Assembly: GCF_003663885.1 (NCBI RefSeq)
Contig: NZ_RCCE01000006.1
Span: forward strand, 1-64,000
Source: Litoreibacter meonggei
Lineage (GTDB): Bacteria; Pseudomonadota; Alphaproteobacteria; Rhodobacterales; Rhodobacteraceae
DNA length: 64,000 bases
Direction: 5' to 3'
Shown: positions 35,328-45,278 of the stretch, one piece after another
How positions within the stretch are numbered: position 1 is the first letter of the stretch
Layout of the letters: every line of letters begins with the position of its first letter
Notes under the pieces: generated by a model
Database searches by the model: none
What the model saw: only the letters and a program-made list of their open reading frames with translations
Told to the model about the DNA's origin: nothing
Program-made: the position numbers and the translations under genes

Positions 35328-36626
35328 TCAGCGTTTCGCCCGCAGCTTGGTGAAATAGTCCAACCGCCGCTTCAACTCCCGCTCGAACCCGCGCTCCACC
35401 GGATTGTAGTAAACGCCACGCTTCATCGTCTCGGGGAAATAGTTCTGCCCCGAAAAGCCATCTTCCGCGTCGTGATCATAGGCATAGCCGTCGCCGTACC
35501 CCTGATCTTTCATCAGCTTGGTCGGCGCGTTCAGGATATGCTTCGGCGGCGGCTCCGAGCCGGTTTTCTTCGCAGCCGCCATCGCGTTTTTGTAGGCCGC
35601 ATAGCCCGCGTTCGATTTCGGGGCCAACGCCAGATACGTCACCGCCTGCGCAAGAGCCAATTCCCCTTCGGGCGAACCGAGCCTCTCATACGTCTCCCAA
35701 GCATCCAGACAAACGCGGTGCGCGTGGGTGTCGGCCAGCCCGATATCCTCCACCGCCATGCGCGTGATCCGCCGCGCCAGATAGCGCGGGTCTTCGCCCC
35801 CCGTCAGCATCCGCGCGAACCAGTAAAGCGCCGCATCAGGGTCAGACCCGCGCACCGATTTATGCAAGGCCGAGATCAGGTTGTAATGGCTGTCCCCCGA
35901 CTTGTCGTATTGCGCCGCGCGGCGCATCAGCCGCTTGCCCAGACTTTCCGTGTCCAGCTTGCCGTCGATCTTCCACGCGCTCACCTGCTCGATCAGGTTC
36001 AGAAGTGACCGTCCGTCGCCATCCGCCATCTCCAGCAACGCCGCCCGCGCGTCGGGGTCCAAAGGCAGCCCGCGCCCAAGGTCTTTCTCCGCGCGCTGCG
36101 CCAGCCGTTCCAGATCAACCAGCGACAGACGCGTCAGCACCAACACCTGCGCCCGTGACAGCACAGCGGCGTTCAACTCGAATGACGGGTTCTCGGTCGT
36201 GGCCCCCACCAGAAGGATGGTGCCGTCCTCCATGTAGGGCAGAAACCCGTCCTGCTGCGCCTTGTTGAAACGGTGAATCTCGTCGACAAACAGCAGCGTT
36301 CCCTGCCCGTTGTCGCGGCGCATCCGCGCGGCCTCGAATATCTTTTTCAGGTCCGGCACGCCGGTAAAAATCGCGCTGATCTGCACGAAATGCAGATCGG
36401 TTTCATCCGCGAGCAGCCGCGCAATCGTGGTCTTGCCCACCCCCGGCGGCCCCCAGAAAATCAGCGAAGACAAAGCGCCCGATGCCAGCATCACCCCAAG
36501 CGGGCTGTCCGGCCCCAACACCTGTTCCTGCCCGATCACCTCGCCCAGCGTTTTGGGCCGCAAACGATCCGCCAAGGGCTGCATCTTCGACGGCTCTTTC
36601 GCGCCCGTATCAAACAGGTCGGGCAT
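35328..36626 (-). CDS. rarA: replication-associated recombination protein RarA
   Basis: The 432-residue AAA+ ATPase has Walker A GPPGVGKTT at 59-67, Walker B LLFVDEIHRF at 111-120, sensor 1 GATTENPSFELN and the C-terminal tetramerisation domain with GEDPRYLARR and GYAAYKNAM. It acts at stalled replication forks. The start overlaps the stop of the Do-like protease by one base. Confidence 0.95.
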   Translation of the reverse strand: MPDLFDTGAKEPSKMQPLADRLRPKTLGEVIGQEQVLGPDSPLGVMLASGALSSLIFWGPPGVGKTTIARLLADETDLHFVQISAIFTGVPDLKKIFEAARMRRDNGQGTLLFVDEIHRFNKAQQDGFLPYMEDGTILLVGATTENPSFELNAAVLSRAQVLVLTRLSLVDLERLAQRAEKDLGRGLPLDPDARAALLEMADGDGRSLLNLIEQVSAWKIDGKLDTESLGKRLMRRAAQYDKSGDSHYNLISALHKSVRGSDPDAALYWFARMLTGGEDPRYLARRITRMAVEDIGLADTHAHRVCLDAWETYERLGSPEGELALAQAVTYLALAPKSNAGYAAYKNAMAAAKKTGSEPPPKHILNAPTKLMKDQGYGDGYAYDHDAEDGFSGQNYFPETMKRGVYYNPVERGFERELKRRLDYFTKLRAKR

Positions 36627-38008
36627 CAGATGCGAAACCTGTAGGAGAACCTCTGCCCACCGCGCAGGCCGTCGATCCGCCAGTTGCGCGATCGCATGTC
36701 CGAGATATCCTCCACATCTGCCGTGGTCACGACCGCCTCGCCGTTGATCTCCAGCAAAACGTCACCCGCTCGCAGGCCGACACGGGCCAATGGCCCCGAC
36801 ACATCCGTCACGACCACGCCTTCCGACATGGCGGTCGGCAGGTTCAACTCCGACTGCACCGCAGGATTGATATTGGCCACGGCCAATCCCGCCAAGGTAC
36901 CATCCTGAACCACCCGCGCGTCACGCGGTGGCGTGTCGGGTGCTTCGATCAAGGCGACTTCGGCCTCCCTGACCTCGCCATCCGACAAATACTCTACCGT
37001 GATGCTGTCGCCCACAGACCGCACCGACATGCGAAACAGCATCTCCGGTGGCGAGTTCACCGGTTGTCCGTCGACCGACAACACGATGTCGCCCAAGGCC
37101 AAACCGGCCTCCGCAAACGGGCTGACCGGATGCATGGAGGAAATCACCACGCCCTCCGGCACGCTTAACCCGAACCCTTCGGCCAGCGAGTAATCCACGG
37201 CCTGTCCGAATATCCCCGCCCAAGCCTGCGTGAAACTGTCATTGCCCGCACGCGCCTGATCGACATAGCGCGCGACCAGATTGGCGGGGATGGCGAACCC
37301 CACCCCGTTCGAGCCGCCGGAGCGTGTCAGGATTGACGTATTAATTCCGATTAGCCGCCCACTCACGTCAATCAAAGCGCCGCCGGAATTACCCGGATTG
37401 ATCGCCGCATCCGTCTGCAAGTAGTACCCGCGCGCGTTGCCGGTCGCCGTACCCGACCGCGCCAGCCCCGACACGATGCCGGAGGTCACGGTCTGCCCGA
37501 TCCCGAACGGGTTGCCGATGGCCAGCGCCAACTCTCCCACCTCGACCTCGTCGCTGTCGCGGAAGTCCAGATGCGGCAGCGGGGTATCCGCGTCGATCTT
37601 CAGAATCGCCAAATCACTGTCTTGATCCGCTAGCAATATTTCCGCCTCGAACTCGCGCCGGTCGGTCAAAACCACGCGGATTTCCGTCGCCATGCCGACC
37701 ACATGGTAATTCGACACCACGACACCGTCTTCCGAGACGATCACCCCCGACCCAAGCGAGTTCTGAACCCGTGGCCGTGACAGTCCGAACCCGCGAAACA
37801 GGTCCTCGAACATGGGGTTGCCGCGAAACGGGCTTTCCGACTGCTGCACCACGCGGTTGGCGAAGATGTTAACCACCGCAGGCGCGGCTTCCTTGACCAG
37901 CGGCGCAAAGCTCAGGCTGATCTCGGTCTGGTTTTGAGGCACCTTCACCTCGGCGGTCGCTGGCAGGGCAAAGGCAAGGGCGGCGAGAACGGGCAAAATC
38001 AGTCGCAT
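36626..38008 (-). CDS. periplasmic Do-like serine protease (DegP/DegQ family)
   Basis: ATG 38008 gives a signal peptide (cleavage after ATA, residue 19); the frame is open further up. The 460-residue protein has the trypsin-fold triad His102 (SNYHVV), Asp132 (DSDLAIL) and Ser208 (NPGNSGGAL), followed by two PDZ domains (about 250-350 and 360-455). It degrades or refolds envelope proteins. It is co-directional with rarA. Confidence 0.95.
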   Translation of the reverse strand: MRLILPVLAALAFALPATAEVKVPQNQTEISLSFAPLVKEAAPAVVNIFANRVVQQSESPFRGNPMFEDLFRGFGLSRPRVQNSLGSGVIVSEDGVVVSNYHVVGMATEIRVVLTDRREFEAEILLADQDSDLAILKIDADTPLPHLDFRDSDEVEVGELALAIGNPFGIGQTVTSGIVSGLARSGTATGNARGYYLQTDAAINPGNSGGALIDVSGRLIGINTSILTRSGGSNGVGFAIPANLVARYVDQARAGNDSFTQAWAGIFGQAVDYSLAEGFGLSVPEGVVISSMHPVSPFAEAGLALGDIVLSVDGQPVNSPPEMLFRMSVRSVGDSITVEYLSDGEVREAEVALIEAPDTPPRDARVVQDGTLAGLAVANINPAVQSELNLPTAMSEGVVVTDVSGPLARVGLRAGDVLLEINGEAVVTTADVEDISDMRSRNWRIDGLRGGQRFSYRFRI

Positions 38009-38070
38009 CGGATGTCCCTCTGTGGTGCGTCCCTCTGATATGCCGCCGCAGCCACGGGAATTCAATGCGC

Positions 38071-38625
38071 TTACAGGTTTCCCTCGTAAGCGAGCCGCCG
38101 CCTGCGCCGCTCCGCCAGTATCTCCAGTCGCGGATACCAGTTGTAGCGCTTGTCCTCGCGGGTCTTGCTCCAGAACAGCCGCCCCCCGTCGCGCCACGGG
38201 TCCAGCACGATGGCGTCATACATGTCGTCACCCTTGGCCGAGATCAGCACGGTGCTGTGCGAAATCAGGATCGGGTTCAGCCCGTTGGCAATCGCGCGGT
38301 GCAGGTCCAGCGTCTTGAACTGCTCTTGCGCCAGCCGCGCCTGCAAGTCCTCGGCCCAGTGCCAGCACAGCCCGCGCGGGCGCTGCCCACGGTTGACCTT
38401 GCGGTTATGGGCCAGCGGGGTATCGGTGATCCGGTACTGCTGCGCCAATTGCAGCGGATAATCATAGGCAATCCGGGCCGCACGCGCTGCCTCAACGGGG
38501 TCAACATGGGCCCCAAGCGCGGCGATACTCGCCGCCAAGGCGTCCACCTCGGCCTTGCTGGCCTGTGGTGGGCCGTCAGGATAGGGCGTGCCGCAGGCAC
38601 TAAGTGTCAGGCTGGCGCCGGACAT
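38071..38625 (-). CDS. lipoprotein of unknown function
   Basis: The 184-residue protein has a short signal ending in a lipobox (LSAC, Cys11), so it is likely anchored in the envelope. The mature part contains a conserved-looking RGLCWHWAEDLQ stretch, DLHRAIAN and VLDPWRDGGRLFW, reminiscent of a papain-like fold (Cys in LCWHW, His and Asp later), but no family is assigned. It lies 62 bases upstream of the protease gene and is probably in the same unit. Confidence 0.75.
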   Translation of the reverse strand: MSGASLTLSACGTPYPDGPPQASKAEVDALAASIAALGAHVDPVEAARAARIAYDYPLQLAQQYRITDTPLAHNRKVNRGQRPRGLCWHWAEDLQARLAQEQFKTLDLHRAIANGLNPILISHSTVLISAKGDDMYDAIVLDPWRDGGRLFWSKTREDKRYNWYPRLEILAERRRRRLAYEGNL

Positions 38626-38729
38626 AAGAAGAAACGATCGTCTAAGAATTTTGCTGCCTCATAGGTCTTTTTGTTTGTCCGAAAACTATGCCGACGCGCG
38701 GGCCATGTCGAGCCAATGACCAAAACGTG

Positions 38730-38759
38730 AAAAGCCCCGCCGATCACGGGCGGGGCCTT
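38730..38759 (-). terminator. terminator of the alpha (rpoA-rplQ) unit
   Basis: On the minus strand AAGGCCCCGCC pairs with GGCGGGGCTT with one bulge, followed by a short T-run. It lies 23 bases after the rplQ stop. Confidence 0.75.
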
Positions 38760-38782
38760 CCAAATCTATCAGAAAAATCGCC

Positions 38783-39196
38783 TTATTCGGCGTCTTCAGC
38801 CTCAAGGCGGGCTTTGTCAGCAGCACCCTTGGCAGAGACGTCGCGGTCGACGAACTCGATGATCGCCATTGGTGCCATGTCGCCATAGCGGAATCCGGCT
38901 TTCATAACACGCACATAGCCGCCTTGACGGTCTTTGTAGCGTGGGCCCAGAACGTCAAACAGCTTGGCGACGTCTTTGTCTTGAACCAGCTTGGAAGCGG
39001 CCTGACGGCGCGCATGCAGGTCGCCGCGTTTCGCCAGCGTGATCATTTTCTCAATGATCGGGCGAAGCTCTTTGGCTTTCGGCAGGGTTGTTTTGATTTG
39101 CTCATGCTCGATGAGCGAGCCGCACATGTTAATGAACAGCGCTTTGCGGTGTTCATGTGTACGGTTCAGGCGGCGGTAGCCTCGTGAGTGGCGCAT
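38783..39196 (-). CDS. rplQ: 50S ribosomal protein L17
   Basis: The 137-residue protein is complete L17: [20 protein letters not shown], then [19 protein letters not shown] and a [14 protein letters not shown] stretch. It is the last gene of the ribosomal supercluster, with an acidic Ala-rich tail of about 20 residues. A 199-base gap to rpoA is wider than usual for this pair and contains a GC-rich palindrome. Confidence 0.98.
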   Translation of the reverse strand: MRHSRGYRRLNRTHEHRKALFINMCGSLIEHEQIKTTLPKAKELRPIIEKMITLAKRGDLHARRQAASKLVQDKDVAKLFDVLGPRYKDRQGGYVRVMKAGFRYGDMAPMAIIEFVDRDVSAKGAADKARLEAEDAE

Positions 39197-39365
39197 TTTA
39201 TCGTTCCTTCAGTCTATACTTTGTACGGGTCGCCGATGCGTGTCGGTACCTCTGTTGGGGCAGAATTGCCCAGTATTTTCCCGGTCATAAAGCCGGCATT
39301 TTCGTGGTCTGCTTCGCGTCGGCTTTGCGTCGGACTTCTGTCGGGCACGCCGGGCGGAGCGGTAA

Positions 39366-39387
39366 GGCGGGATTTCCCCCGCCCTAC
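39366..39387. repeat. intergenic GGCGGG palindrome, copy 1
   Basis: On the minus strand this reads GTAGGGCGGGGGAAATCCCGCC: a 6-bp GC stem headed by GTA. A second copy lies at 54284. It is just after the rpoA stop. Confidence 0.5.
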
Positions 39388-39395
39388 AGTATTAT

Positions 39396-40412
39396 TTAGA
39401 ACGCGTCTTCGAATTTCTTAGCAAGATCTTCGATGTTCTCTGGCGGCCAATCCACGATGTCCATCCCGAGGTGCAAGCCCATGCCAGACAGCACTTCTTT
39501 GATCTCGTTGAGGGATTTGCGACCGAAGTTCGGGGTGCGGAGCATCTCGGCTTCGGTTTTCTGGATCAGATCGCCAATGTAGACGATGTTGTCGTTCTTC
39601 AGGCAGTTTGCAGAGCGCACGGAAAGTTCCAGCTCGTCCACTTTCTTCAGCAGAAGCGGGTTGAACTCAAGCTCGTCCTCGTCGTCCTGCGCACGGGCCG
39701 ACTCTGGCTCGTCGAAGTTGACGAAGATGCCCAGCTGGTCCTGCATGATGCGCGCGGCGTAAGCCACTGCATCGTCAGGTGTCAGGGAGCCGTCGGTCTC
39801 GATCTTCATCGTCAGCTTGTCATAATCCAGCACCTGACCTTCGCGGGTCGGCTGCACGTCATACGAAACTTTTTTGACGGGCGAGAAGATAGCGTCGATC
39901 GGGATCAGACCGATTGGCGCGTCTTCCGGCTTGTTCTTCTCTGCCGAGACATAGCCCTTACCTGTGTTCACCGTCAGCTCCATGAACAGCTCTGCGCCGT
40001 CATCGAGGTGGCAGATCACGTGGTCGCGGTTCAGGACCTCGATACCAGCGGAATCAGAGATGTCGCCAGCGGTCACGATTGCAGGGCCCTTCGCGGAAAC
40101 CGACAAGCGCTTTGGCCCTTCGACTTCCATGCGGATTGCCACGCCTTTGAGGTTCAAGACTACATCCGTCACGTCTTCGCGCACACCAGCAATCGAGGAG
40201 AACTCGTGCAGCACGTTGTCGATCTGAACAGACGTGATCGCCGCACCTTGCAGCGAGCTCATCAGGACGCGACGCAGGGCGTTGCCCATGGTCAGGCCAA
40301 AGCCACGCTCCAGCGGCTCGGCAATCACAGTTGCTTTGCGTGCAGGATCGTTGCCGGGCTTTACGTCCAGTTGGGTGGGCTTGATCAGCTCTTGCCAATT
40401 TTTATGGATCAT
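39396..40412 (-). CDS. rpoA: RNA polymerase alpha subunit
   Basis: ATG 40412 ([12 protein letters not shown]) is the standard alphaproteobacterial start; the frame is open 24 codons upstream. The 338-residue protein has the assembly domain ([17 protein letters not shown] near 39-55) and the C-terminal DNA/activator-binding domain ([15 protein letters not shown], about 265 on) joined by an acidic linker. Gap to rpsK is 120 bases, without a visible terminator. Confidence 0.98.
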   Translation of the reverse strand: MIHKNWQELIKPTQLDVKPGNDPARKATVIAEPLERGFGLTMGNALRRVLMSSLQGAAITSVQIDNVLHEFSSIAGVREDVTDVVLNLKGVAIRMEVEGPKRLSVSAKGPAIVTAGDISDSAGIEVLNRDHVICHLDDGAELFMELTVNTGKGYVSAEKNKPEDAPIGLIPIDAIFSPVKKVSYDVQPTREGQVLDYDKLTMKIETDGSLTPDDAVAYAARIMQDQLGIFVNFDEPESARAQDDEDELEFNPLLLKKVDELELSVRSANCLKNDNIVYIGDLIQKTEAEMLRTPNFGRKSLNEIKEVLSGMGLHLGMDIVDWPPENIEDLAKKFEDAF

Positions 40413-40532
40413 GTGTGTCGCCTCCATGCTCGGCCGCAGATCATGTCCAAATCCGGGGCCACTCGAGGGTGAAATGACAAACACGGACCCCGCCCAAACC
40501 GTGGACGGGGACCGCGCGATAGAAATCGTAAC

Positions 40533-40922
40533 TTAGACGCGGCGGCGCTTTGGTGGGCGGCAGCCGTTGTGTGCCATTGGCGTCACGTCGCGGATGGACG
40601 AGATCTGGAAGCCAGCAGCAGCCAGCGCACGCAGCGCGGACTCACGTCCGGAGCCGGGGCCTTGAACTTCGACTTCCAGCGTTTTCACGCCGTGTTCCTG
40701 CGCCTTACGGCCTGCGTCTTCGGCAGCCATCTGGGCAGCATAAGGCGTCGATTTACGCGAGCCTTTGAAGCCACAAGTCCCCGAAGAGGACCATGCGATA
40801 GCGTTGCCCTGAACGTCAGAGATCAGGATTTTGGTGTTGTTGAACGAAGAATTCACATGCGCAACGCCGGCGGCGATGTTCTTGCGGACCTTCTTCTTGG
40901 TGCGTACTTTTTCACGTGCCAT
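40533..40922 (-). CDS. rpsK: 30S ribosomal protein S11
   Basis: The 129-residue protein shows the S11 core: [33 protein letters not shown] and the C-terminal [18 protein letters not shown]. It lines the platform of the 30S subunit. It follows rpsM by 15 bases. Confidence 0.98.
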   Translation of the reverse strand: MAREKVRTKKKVRKNIAAGVAHVNSSFNNTKILISDVQGNAIAWSSSGTCGFKGSRKSTPYAAQMAAEDAGRKAQEHGVKTLEVEVQGPGSGRESALRALAAAGFQISSIRDVTPMAHNGCRPPKRRRV

Positions 40923-40937
40923 GGATCAGATCTCCCC

Positions 40938-41306
40938 TTACTTCTTCTTGCCGGCAATGGCCTTAGCAGGGCCTTTGCGGGTGCGTGCGTTCGTGTGGGT
41001 CCGTTGACCGCGAACAGGGAGGTTACGACGGTGGCGCAGGCCACGGTAGCAACCCAGATCCATCAAGCGTTTGATGTTCATGGTGGTCTCGCGACGCAGG
41101 TCGCCTTCGACGTCATAGTGCTCGTCGATATACTCACGAATTTTCAGAATCTCGGCATCCGAGAGATCATTCATGCGGCGAGATACGTCGATACCGATCG
41201 CTTCACAAATCGCTTTCGCGGAGGTGTGGCCGATGCCGGTAATGTATGTCAGTGCGATGGGGACGCGCTTCGCGTCGGGCAGGTTAACGCCGGAAATACG
41301 TGCCAA
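40938..41306 (-). CDS. rpsM: 30S ribosomal protein S13
   Basis: The 122-residue protein is complete S13: [25 protein letters not shown] and the C-terminal [20 protein letters not shown]. It sits in the 30S head and contacts the P-site tRNA. It probably starts its own unit: the gap to adk carries hairpins and a promoter-like pair. Confidence 0.98.
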   Translation of the reverse strand: MARISGVNLPDAKRVPIALTYITGIGHTSAKAICEAIGIDVSRRMNDLSDAEILKIREYIDEHYDVEGDLRRETTMNIKRLMDLGCYRGLRHRRNLPVRGQRTHTNARTRKGPAKAIAGKKK

Positions 41307-41329
41307 GTGGCAATTCCTTTTTCAGTCGC

Positions 41330-41395
41330 GGTTCCGTAGCTCCGGAACCTTTTTTCACAACGTAAGCCCGAAGGTTTTTCAGAACCTGCGGGCTT
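41330..41395. other. two hairpins between adk and rpsM
   Basis: GGTTCCG-TAGCTC-CGGAACC at 41330-41349 (7-bp stem, followed by a plus-strand T-run) is flanked by a second, AAGCCCG-A-AGGTT with AACCT-G-CGGGCTT, at 41364-41395. On the minus strand they lie in the 5' leader of rpsM. They may form a partial terminator for secY-adk or a ribosomal-protein control element. Confidence 0.45.
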
Positions 41396-41462
41396 GGCTT
41401 GGATATGGTCAACACCGTGTCAGCTAGCTAGGCCGTGGTGCGATTCCCCTGAGGGATGGTGC

Positions 41463-41491
41463 GGCTTAGGAGGTTTTTAACATATGGTCAA
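41463..41491 (-). promoter_or_regulatory. weak candidate promoter before rpsM
   Basis: TTGACC at 41486-41491 and TAAGCC at 41463-41468 are 17 bases apart, just after the adk stop. The -10 is poor. Confidence 0.3.
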
Positions 41492-41515
41492 GAGCCCCCC
41501 GCCCTGCCGTCGGGT

Positions 41516-42160
41516 CTAGCTGTCCAAAACCCCCGAAATGGCCTTCGCCACCACGTTGATTTCACCCAGCCCGTTAATCGAACTCAGGTCACCCTTGACG
41601 TAGTAGTAGCCAATCAGCGGGGATGTCTTTTTGTAATATTCCATCAGCCGCGTGCGCAGGCTTTCTTCGTTGTCATCCGCGCGGCGTTTGAAGTCGGTGC
41701 CGCCGCAGTTGGAACATTTACCATCGGCAGGGATCGGTTTGGTCTGGTCATTATAAACCTCGCCACACATCCCGCAGGTCGAGCGCGCGGTGATCCGTGC
41801 GACCAGCGCATCGTCATCCACCTGCATCTCAATCACAGCGTCCAGCGTGCTGCCATGCTTTTCCAGCAACGCGCCCAATGCATCCGCCTGAGGCAACGTG
41901 CGTGGGAACCCGTCAAAGATGAACCCGCCTGCGTGGTCGCCTTCCAGCTTTTCTTCAATCAGCCCGATGACGATCTCGTCTGTGACCAGCTGGCCCGCAT
42001 CCATGATCGCTGCAACCTTGTTGCCCATCGCAGTGCCGGAGCTTTTCGCCTCGCGCAGCATGTCACCGGTGGACAGTTGCACCATGCCGCGTTCCGCGAC
42101 CAATTTGCGGGCTTGCGTGCCCTTCCCCGCGCCAGGCGGTCCAAGCAGAATGATGTTCAT
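41516..42160 (-). CDS. adk: adenylate kinase, zinc-binding LID
   Basis: The 214-residue enzyme has P-loop GPPGAGKGT at 7-15, the [10 protein letters not shown] motif and a LID with Cys129, Cys132, Cys149 and Cys152, which bind zinc. It interconverts AMP, ADP and ATP. It overlaps the secY stop by four bases, so it is co-translated with secY. Confidence 0.97.
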   Translation of the reverse strand: MNIILLGPPGAGKGTQARKLVAERGMVQLSTGDMLREAKSSGTAMGNKVAAIMDAGQLVTDEIVIGLIEEKLEGDHAGGFIFDGFPRTLPQADALGALLEKHGSTLDAVIEMQVDDDALVARITARSTCGMCGEVYNDQTKPIPADGKCSNCGGTDFKRRADDNEESLRTRLMEYYKKTSPLIGYYYVKGDLSSINGLGEINVVAKAISGVLDS

Positions 42161-43524
42161 CGACGCGATGGCCCCTTCGATTTGGTTTTCCCACCGCGCT
42201 TCTTGCCGCGCAGCTGGGACTTCTCGATCAGGCCTTCATACTGGTGCGCCAGCATGTGTGATTGAACCTGCTGGATGGTGTCCATGGTTACCGACACCAC
42301 GATCAGCACCGAGGTGCCGCCAAAGTAGAACGGGATCGCCAGCTGGCTGCGCAAAATTTCCGGCAGCAAACAAACGGCAGCCAGATAGGCAGCGCCAACG
42401 ACAAGAATGCGGTTCACCACATATTCCAGATATTCGGCGGTGCGCTCACCGGGGCGGATGCCCGGAATGAAGCCGTTCTGCGATTTCAGGTTCTCGGCAA
42501 CTTCGTCCGGCTTGAAGGCCACGTTGAAGGTGTAGAAATACGCGAAGAACACGATCATCACGGTAAAGAACAGCAGGTTCAGCGGTTGGCCAGAGCCAAA
42601 AAGCGCCAGAACGGTTGCCATGAACTCGCTGGTCTGCGCGCCAGAGAACGTGGAGAACGTCGTCGGCAGCAGCAGCAATGACGAGGCGAAGATCGCAGGG
42701 ATAACGCCCGCGGGGTTCACCTTGACCGGCAGGTGCGAGGAGCCGCCGTCATACACCTTCATGCCGACTTGGCGGCGTGGGTATTGGATATGGATCTTGC
42801 GCAGGGCGCGCTCCATGAAGACCACGAACATGATGGTCGCTACGACCACCAGCAACACGCCCACGATCACCACAGGTGAAATGGAACCCGAACGCCCCTG
42901 CGCAAAGAACTGCGCCAAGGCGGCGGGGATTTCGGCGATGATGCCGACAAAAATGATCAAGGAGATACCGTTGCCGATGCCGCGTTGGGTGATCTGCTCG
43001 CCCAGCCACATCAGGAACATGGTGCCGCCCACAAGGGTCACGACAGCGCCCGCACGGAAATACAGCCCCGGATCGGTCGCGAGGCCGGAGCTTTCAAGCC
43101 CGGCCGACAGCCCGTAGGCCTGCAAGGTCGCCAGAAACACCGTGCCGTAGCGGGTGTATTGGTTGATCTTCTTGCGGCCCTGCTCGCCTTCTTTCTTCAA
43201 CTGCTCCAGTTGCGGGACCATGGCGGTCATCAACTGCACAATGATAGAGGCCGAGATATAGGGCATGATCCCAAGCGCAAACAGGCCCATGCGGCCAATC
43301 GCGCCGCCTGTGAACATGTTCAGCACGCCGCCAATGCCTTGCTGGGCTTGCTCGACAAACTGGCGCAAGGCGTCGCCGTCGATGCCCGGAACGGGAATAT
43401 AGGTGCCAAGACGGTAGACGATCAGCAGACCGATGGCGAAGAGAATGCGTTGGCGTAACTCGGTGGCCTTCCCGAAGGCGGACCAGCTCATGTTTTGTGC
43501 CATTTGCTCGGCGGCTGAAGCCAT
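42157..43524 (-). CDS. secY: preprotein translocase subunit SecY
   Basis: The 455-residue protein has ten membrane segments, the plug region after segment 1 ([14 protein letters not shown]), the TRYGTVFLA loop and the cytoplasmic loop [23 protein letters not shown] that binds SecA and the ribosome. The basic tail ([16 protein letters not shown]) is typical. The 110-base leader contains a long hairpin. Confidence 0.97.
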   Translation of the reverse strand: MASAAEQMAQNMSWSAFGKATELRQRILFAIGLLIVYRLGTYIPVPGIDGDALRQFVEQAQQGIGGVLNMFTGGAIGRMGLFALGIMPYISASIIVQLMTAMVPQLEQLKKEGEQGRKKINQYTRYGTVFLATLQAYGLSAGLESSGLATDPGLYFRAGAVVTLVGGTMFLMWLGEQITQRGIGNGISLIIFVGIIAEIPAALAQFFAQGRSGSISPVVIVGVLLVVVATIMFVVFMERALRKIHIQYPRRQVGMKVYDGGSSHLPVKVNPAGVIPAIFASSLLLLPTTFSTFSGAQTSEFMATVLALFGSGQPLNLLFFTVMIVFFAYFYTFNVAFKPDEVAENLKSQNGFIPGIRPGERTAEYLEYVVNRILVVGAAYLAAVCLLPEILRSQLAIPFYFGGTSVLIVVSVTMDTIQQVQSHMLAHQYEGLIEKSQLRGKKRGGKTKSKGPSRR

Positions 43525-43553
43525 GTGCTTGGGTATCCCTGTCTAGATATGCA

Positions 43554-43588
43554 CAGCGCCGCGAACGGGGCTCCCCGTCGCGGCGCTG
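43554..43588. other. long hairpin between rplO and secY
   Basis: CAGCGCCGCG pairs with CGCGGCGCTG (10 bp), then one bulged A, then ACGGG with CCCGT. The 15-bp imperfect stem lies in the secY leader. It has no T-run, so an mRNA-stability or regulatory role is more likely than termination. Confidence 0.5.
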
Positions 43589-43634
43589 GAAAACTTAAGA
43601 GGTATGTAAGAGGCGCAATGGCCTCTCACAAGGC

Positions 43635-44102
43635 TTATTCAGCAGCCGCTGCGGTGTTGAGCTTGCCGCCGGCCTTTTCAACGGCTTCAACAGCCGTTTT
43701 GGAAGCGCCAGTAACAGTCAAAGTCACTTTGGATGTGATGTCACCTTTGGCCAGAATGCGAACGCCATCCAGCTTGCGACGCACCAGACCCGCTTCGATC
43801 AGCGTGTCTTCGGTGATGTCGCCTTTGGCGTCGAGTTTCTTGGCGTCGATGAATTTCTGGATCATGCCGAGGTTCACAACTGCGAAGGATTTCTTGTTCC
43901 GCGAGTTGAAGCCGCGTTTTGGCAAACGCATGTAAAGTGGCATTTGGCCACCTTCGTAGCCGTTCAGGGCAACACCCGAGCGGGACTTTTGACCTTTGAT
44001 ACCACGGCCAGCCATTTTACCTTTGCCAGAGCCCGGGCCACGGCCCACGCGCTTTTTGGTTTTGGTGGCACCTGGATTGTCGTGCAATTCGTGCAGTTTC
44101 AT
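43635..44102 (-). CDS. rplO: 50S ribosomal protein L15
   Basis: ATG 44102 ([14 protein letters not shown]) is the family start. The 155-residue protein shows [27 protein letters not shown]-like [18 protein letters not shown] and an Ala-rich tail. In the standard order it follows rpmD directly; here a protease gene and a promoter lie between them. Confidence 0.97.
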   Translation of the reverse strand: MKLHELHDNPGATKTKKRVGRGPGSGKGKMAGRGIKGQKSRSGVALNGYEGGQMPLYMRLPKRGFNSRNKKSFAVVNLGMIQKFIDAKKLDAKGDITEDTLIEAGLVRRKLDGVRILAKGDITSKVTLTVTGASKTAVEAVEKAGGKLNTAAAAE

Positions 44103-44195
44103 ATCGCTTCTCCTATTGCCGGAAGGGTCCTCGAAGCGAAATGGACCAAACGCGGCGTTTCTTGTTGATTCTATGGGCCGTATGCCCACCGGGGG

Positions 44196-44224
44196 TGTTT
44201 AGGGGAGAGCGTGGGGTGTGGCAA
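44196..44224 (-). promoter_or_regulatory. candidate promoter of rplO-secY-adk
   Basis: TTGCCA at 44219-44224 and TAAACA at 44196-44201 are spaced by exactly 17 bases and lie 94 bases before rplO, just past the protease stop. It would restart transcription after the inserted gene. Confidence 0.55.
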
Positions 44225-44262
44225 GGGGTGTGAATGATCTGGCGAAGTCGTCTCAGATATAT

Positions 44263-44997
44263 TCAAAATACACCGAAGCGACGACTAATTTTACCGGTAC
44301 TGCTAATCGTATCAATTCGAGCGCCTACAACTCTCGAAGTCAGCGCATGTGCCTCAGTAATTATCCCACATAATGCAATCCCAAGTGTTTTCGGTCTCGC
44401 TTCAAACACAGAAAATATTGGCCCGCCACTTGCACCACCTAGGTCTAGAGTACTCGCCTGACAAATCGCACCATCCGGGGCAAGCAGGTCGCCGACTTCA
44501 GCAAACAGCCTTTCATGGGTGGAAGACTGCGTATTTCCAATCATATGGAATAGTTGGTATTCAAAGTGGTCTAACTGATCGATAGTCGTTTGGGCCGGAT
44601 ACCCACACATGAGGATTGGACCTTCATAGTTTTCTTGCGCAGGCCATGAAGCTTTTAGGAAGTCAATTCCAACAAGGCAATTCCGATCCAACTCGATTGT
44701 CGCGATGTCCTGCTGATCATTAATGTCGATGACAGGCAGTTTCTTAAAACGGCTTTTGTTAATATAAATTGATACGCCTTCAGTTGCTGCCAAGTCATCC
44801 ACGCCACGCACAACATGTGCTGCGGTAATGCCGAAGATAGCATCCCCAGTAACACATATTGTTACTGTGCCTTGAGTCAGTATTTTTCTACTTTCAGTTG
44901 CTCCCACTATTATTGGAATACACGCACCTATCATCGATTTTTTCAGTGATCGCCATACCGGACCATTTACGAATTCTTTCTGATCTGTTCGATTCAC
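44263..44997 (-). CDS. trypsin-like serine protease inserted in the spc operon
   Basis: The 244-residue protein has a trypsin-fold triad: His61 in GITAAHVV, Asp97 in QQDIATIEL and Ser190 in GGASGGP. There is no signal peptide, transmembrane segment or PDZ domain, so it probably works in the cytoplasm. Base composition is clearly more AT-rich than rplO and rpmD on either side, and codon use includes many A/T-ending codons, consistent with transfer. It lies between a terminator (after rpmD) and a promoter (for rplO). Function unknown; phage-response proteases have this domain layout, but that is speculation. Confidence 0.8.
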   Translation of the reverse strand: MNRTDQKEFVNGPVWRSLKKSMIGACIPIIVGATESRKILTQGTVTICVTGDAIFGITAAHVVRGVDDLAATEGVSIYINKSRFKKLPVIDINDQQDIATIELDRNCLVGIDFLKASWPAQENYEGPILMCGYPAQTTIDQLDHFEYQLFHMIGNTQSSTHERLFAEVGDLLAPDGAICQASTLDLGGASGGPIFSVFEARPKTLGIALCGIITEAHALTSRVVGARIDTISSTGKISRRFGVF

Positions 44998-45020
44998 CGG
45001 TAAGCCCCTGTAACGAAATT

Positions 45021-45051
45021 AAAAAACGCCCCGCTTTTCAGCGAGGCGTTT
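45021..45051 (-). terminator. terminator after rpmD
   Basis: On the minus strand AAACGCCTCGC and GCGGGGCGTTT pair over 11 positions with one mismatch and run into six T. It is 36 bases after the rpmD stop and upstream of the protease gene. Confidence 0.85.
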
Positions 45052-45086
45052 CAATTCTTAGACTGTCGAAGTGCTAGGCGCGAGGC

Positions 45087-45275
45087 TTAGCCCTTTTCTT
45101 CGATGATCTCGACCATGTGCGAGATTTTCGCGACCATGCCGCGGATGGAAGGTGTGTCTTCCAGCTCGCGTGTTTTGTGCATCTTGTTCAGGCCCAAACC
45201 GACCAGCGTAGCACGCTGTTTGGCGGGGCGACGGATTGGCGAGCCAATCTGTTTTACAACGATAGTTTTAGCCAT
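45087..45275 (-). CDS. rpmD: 50S ribosomal protein L30
   Basis: The 62-residue protein matches L30: [29 protein letters not shown]-type pattern (here [20 protein letters not shown]), [10 protein letters not shown] and a C-terminal Glu/Lys stretch. It follows rpsE by 3 bases and is the last gene before a terminator. Confidence 0.96.
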   Translation of the reverse strand: MAKTIVVKQIGSPIRRPAKQRATLVGLGLNKMHKTRELEDTPSIRGMVAKISHMVEIIEEKG

Positions 45276-45278
45276 GTC

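Noticed and set aside
34917-35400. Fluoride riboswitch before crcB
   Set aside because: The short gap upstream of crcB does not contain the conserved pseudoknot elements I would expect, and the gene is probably read from the upstream genes.
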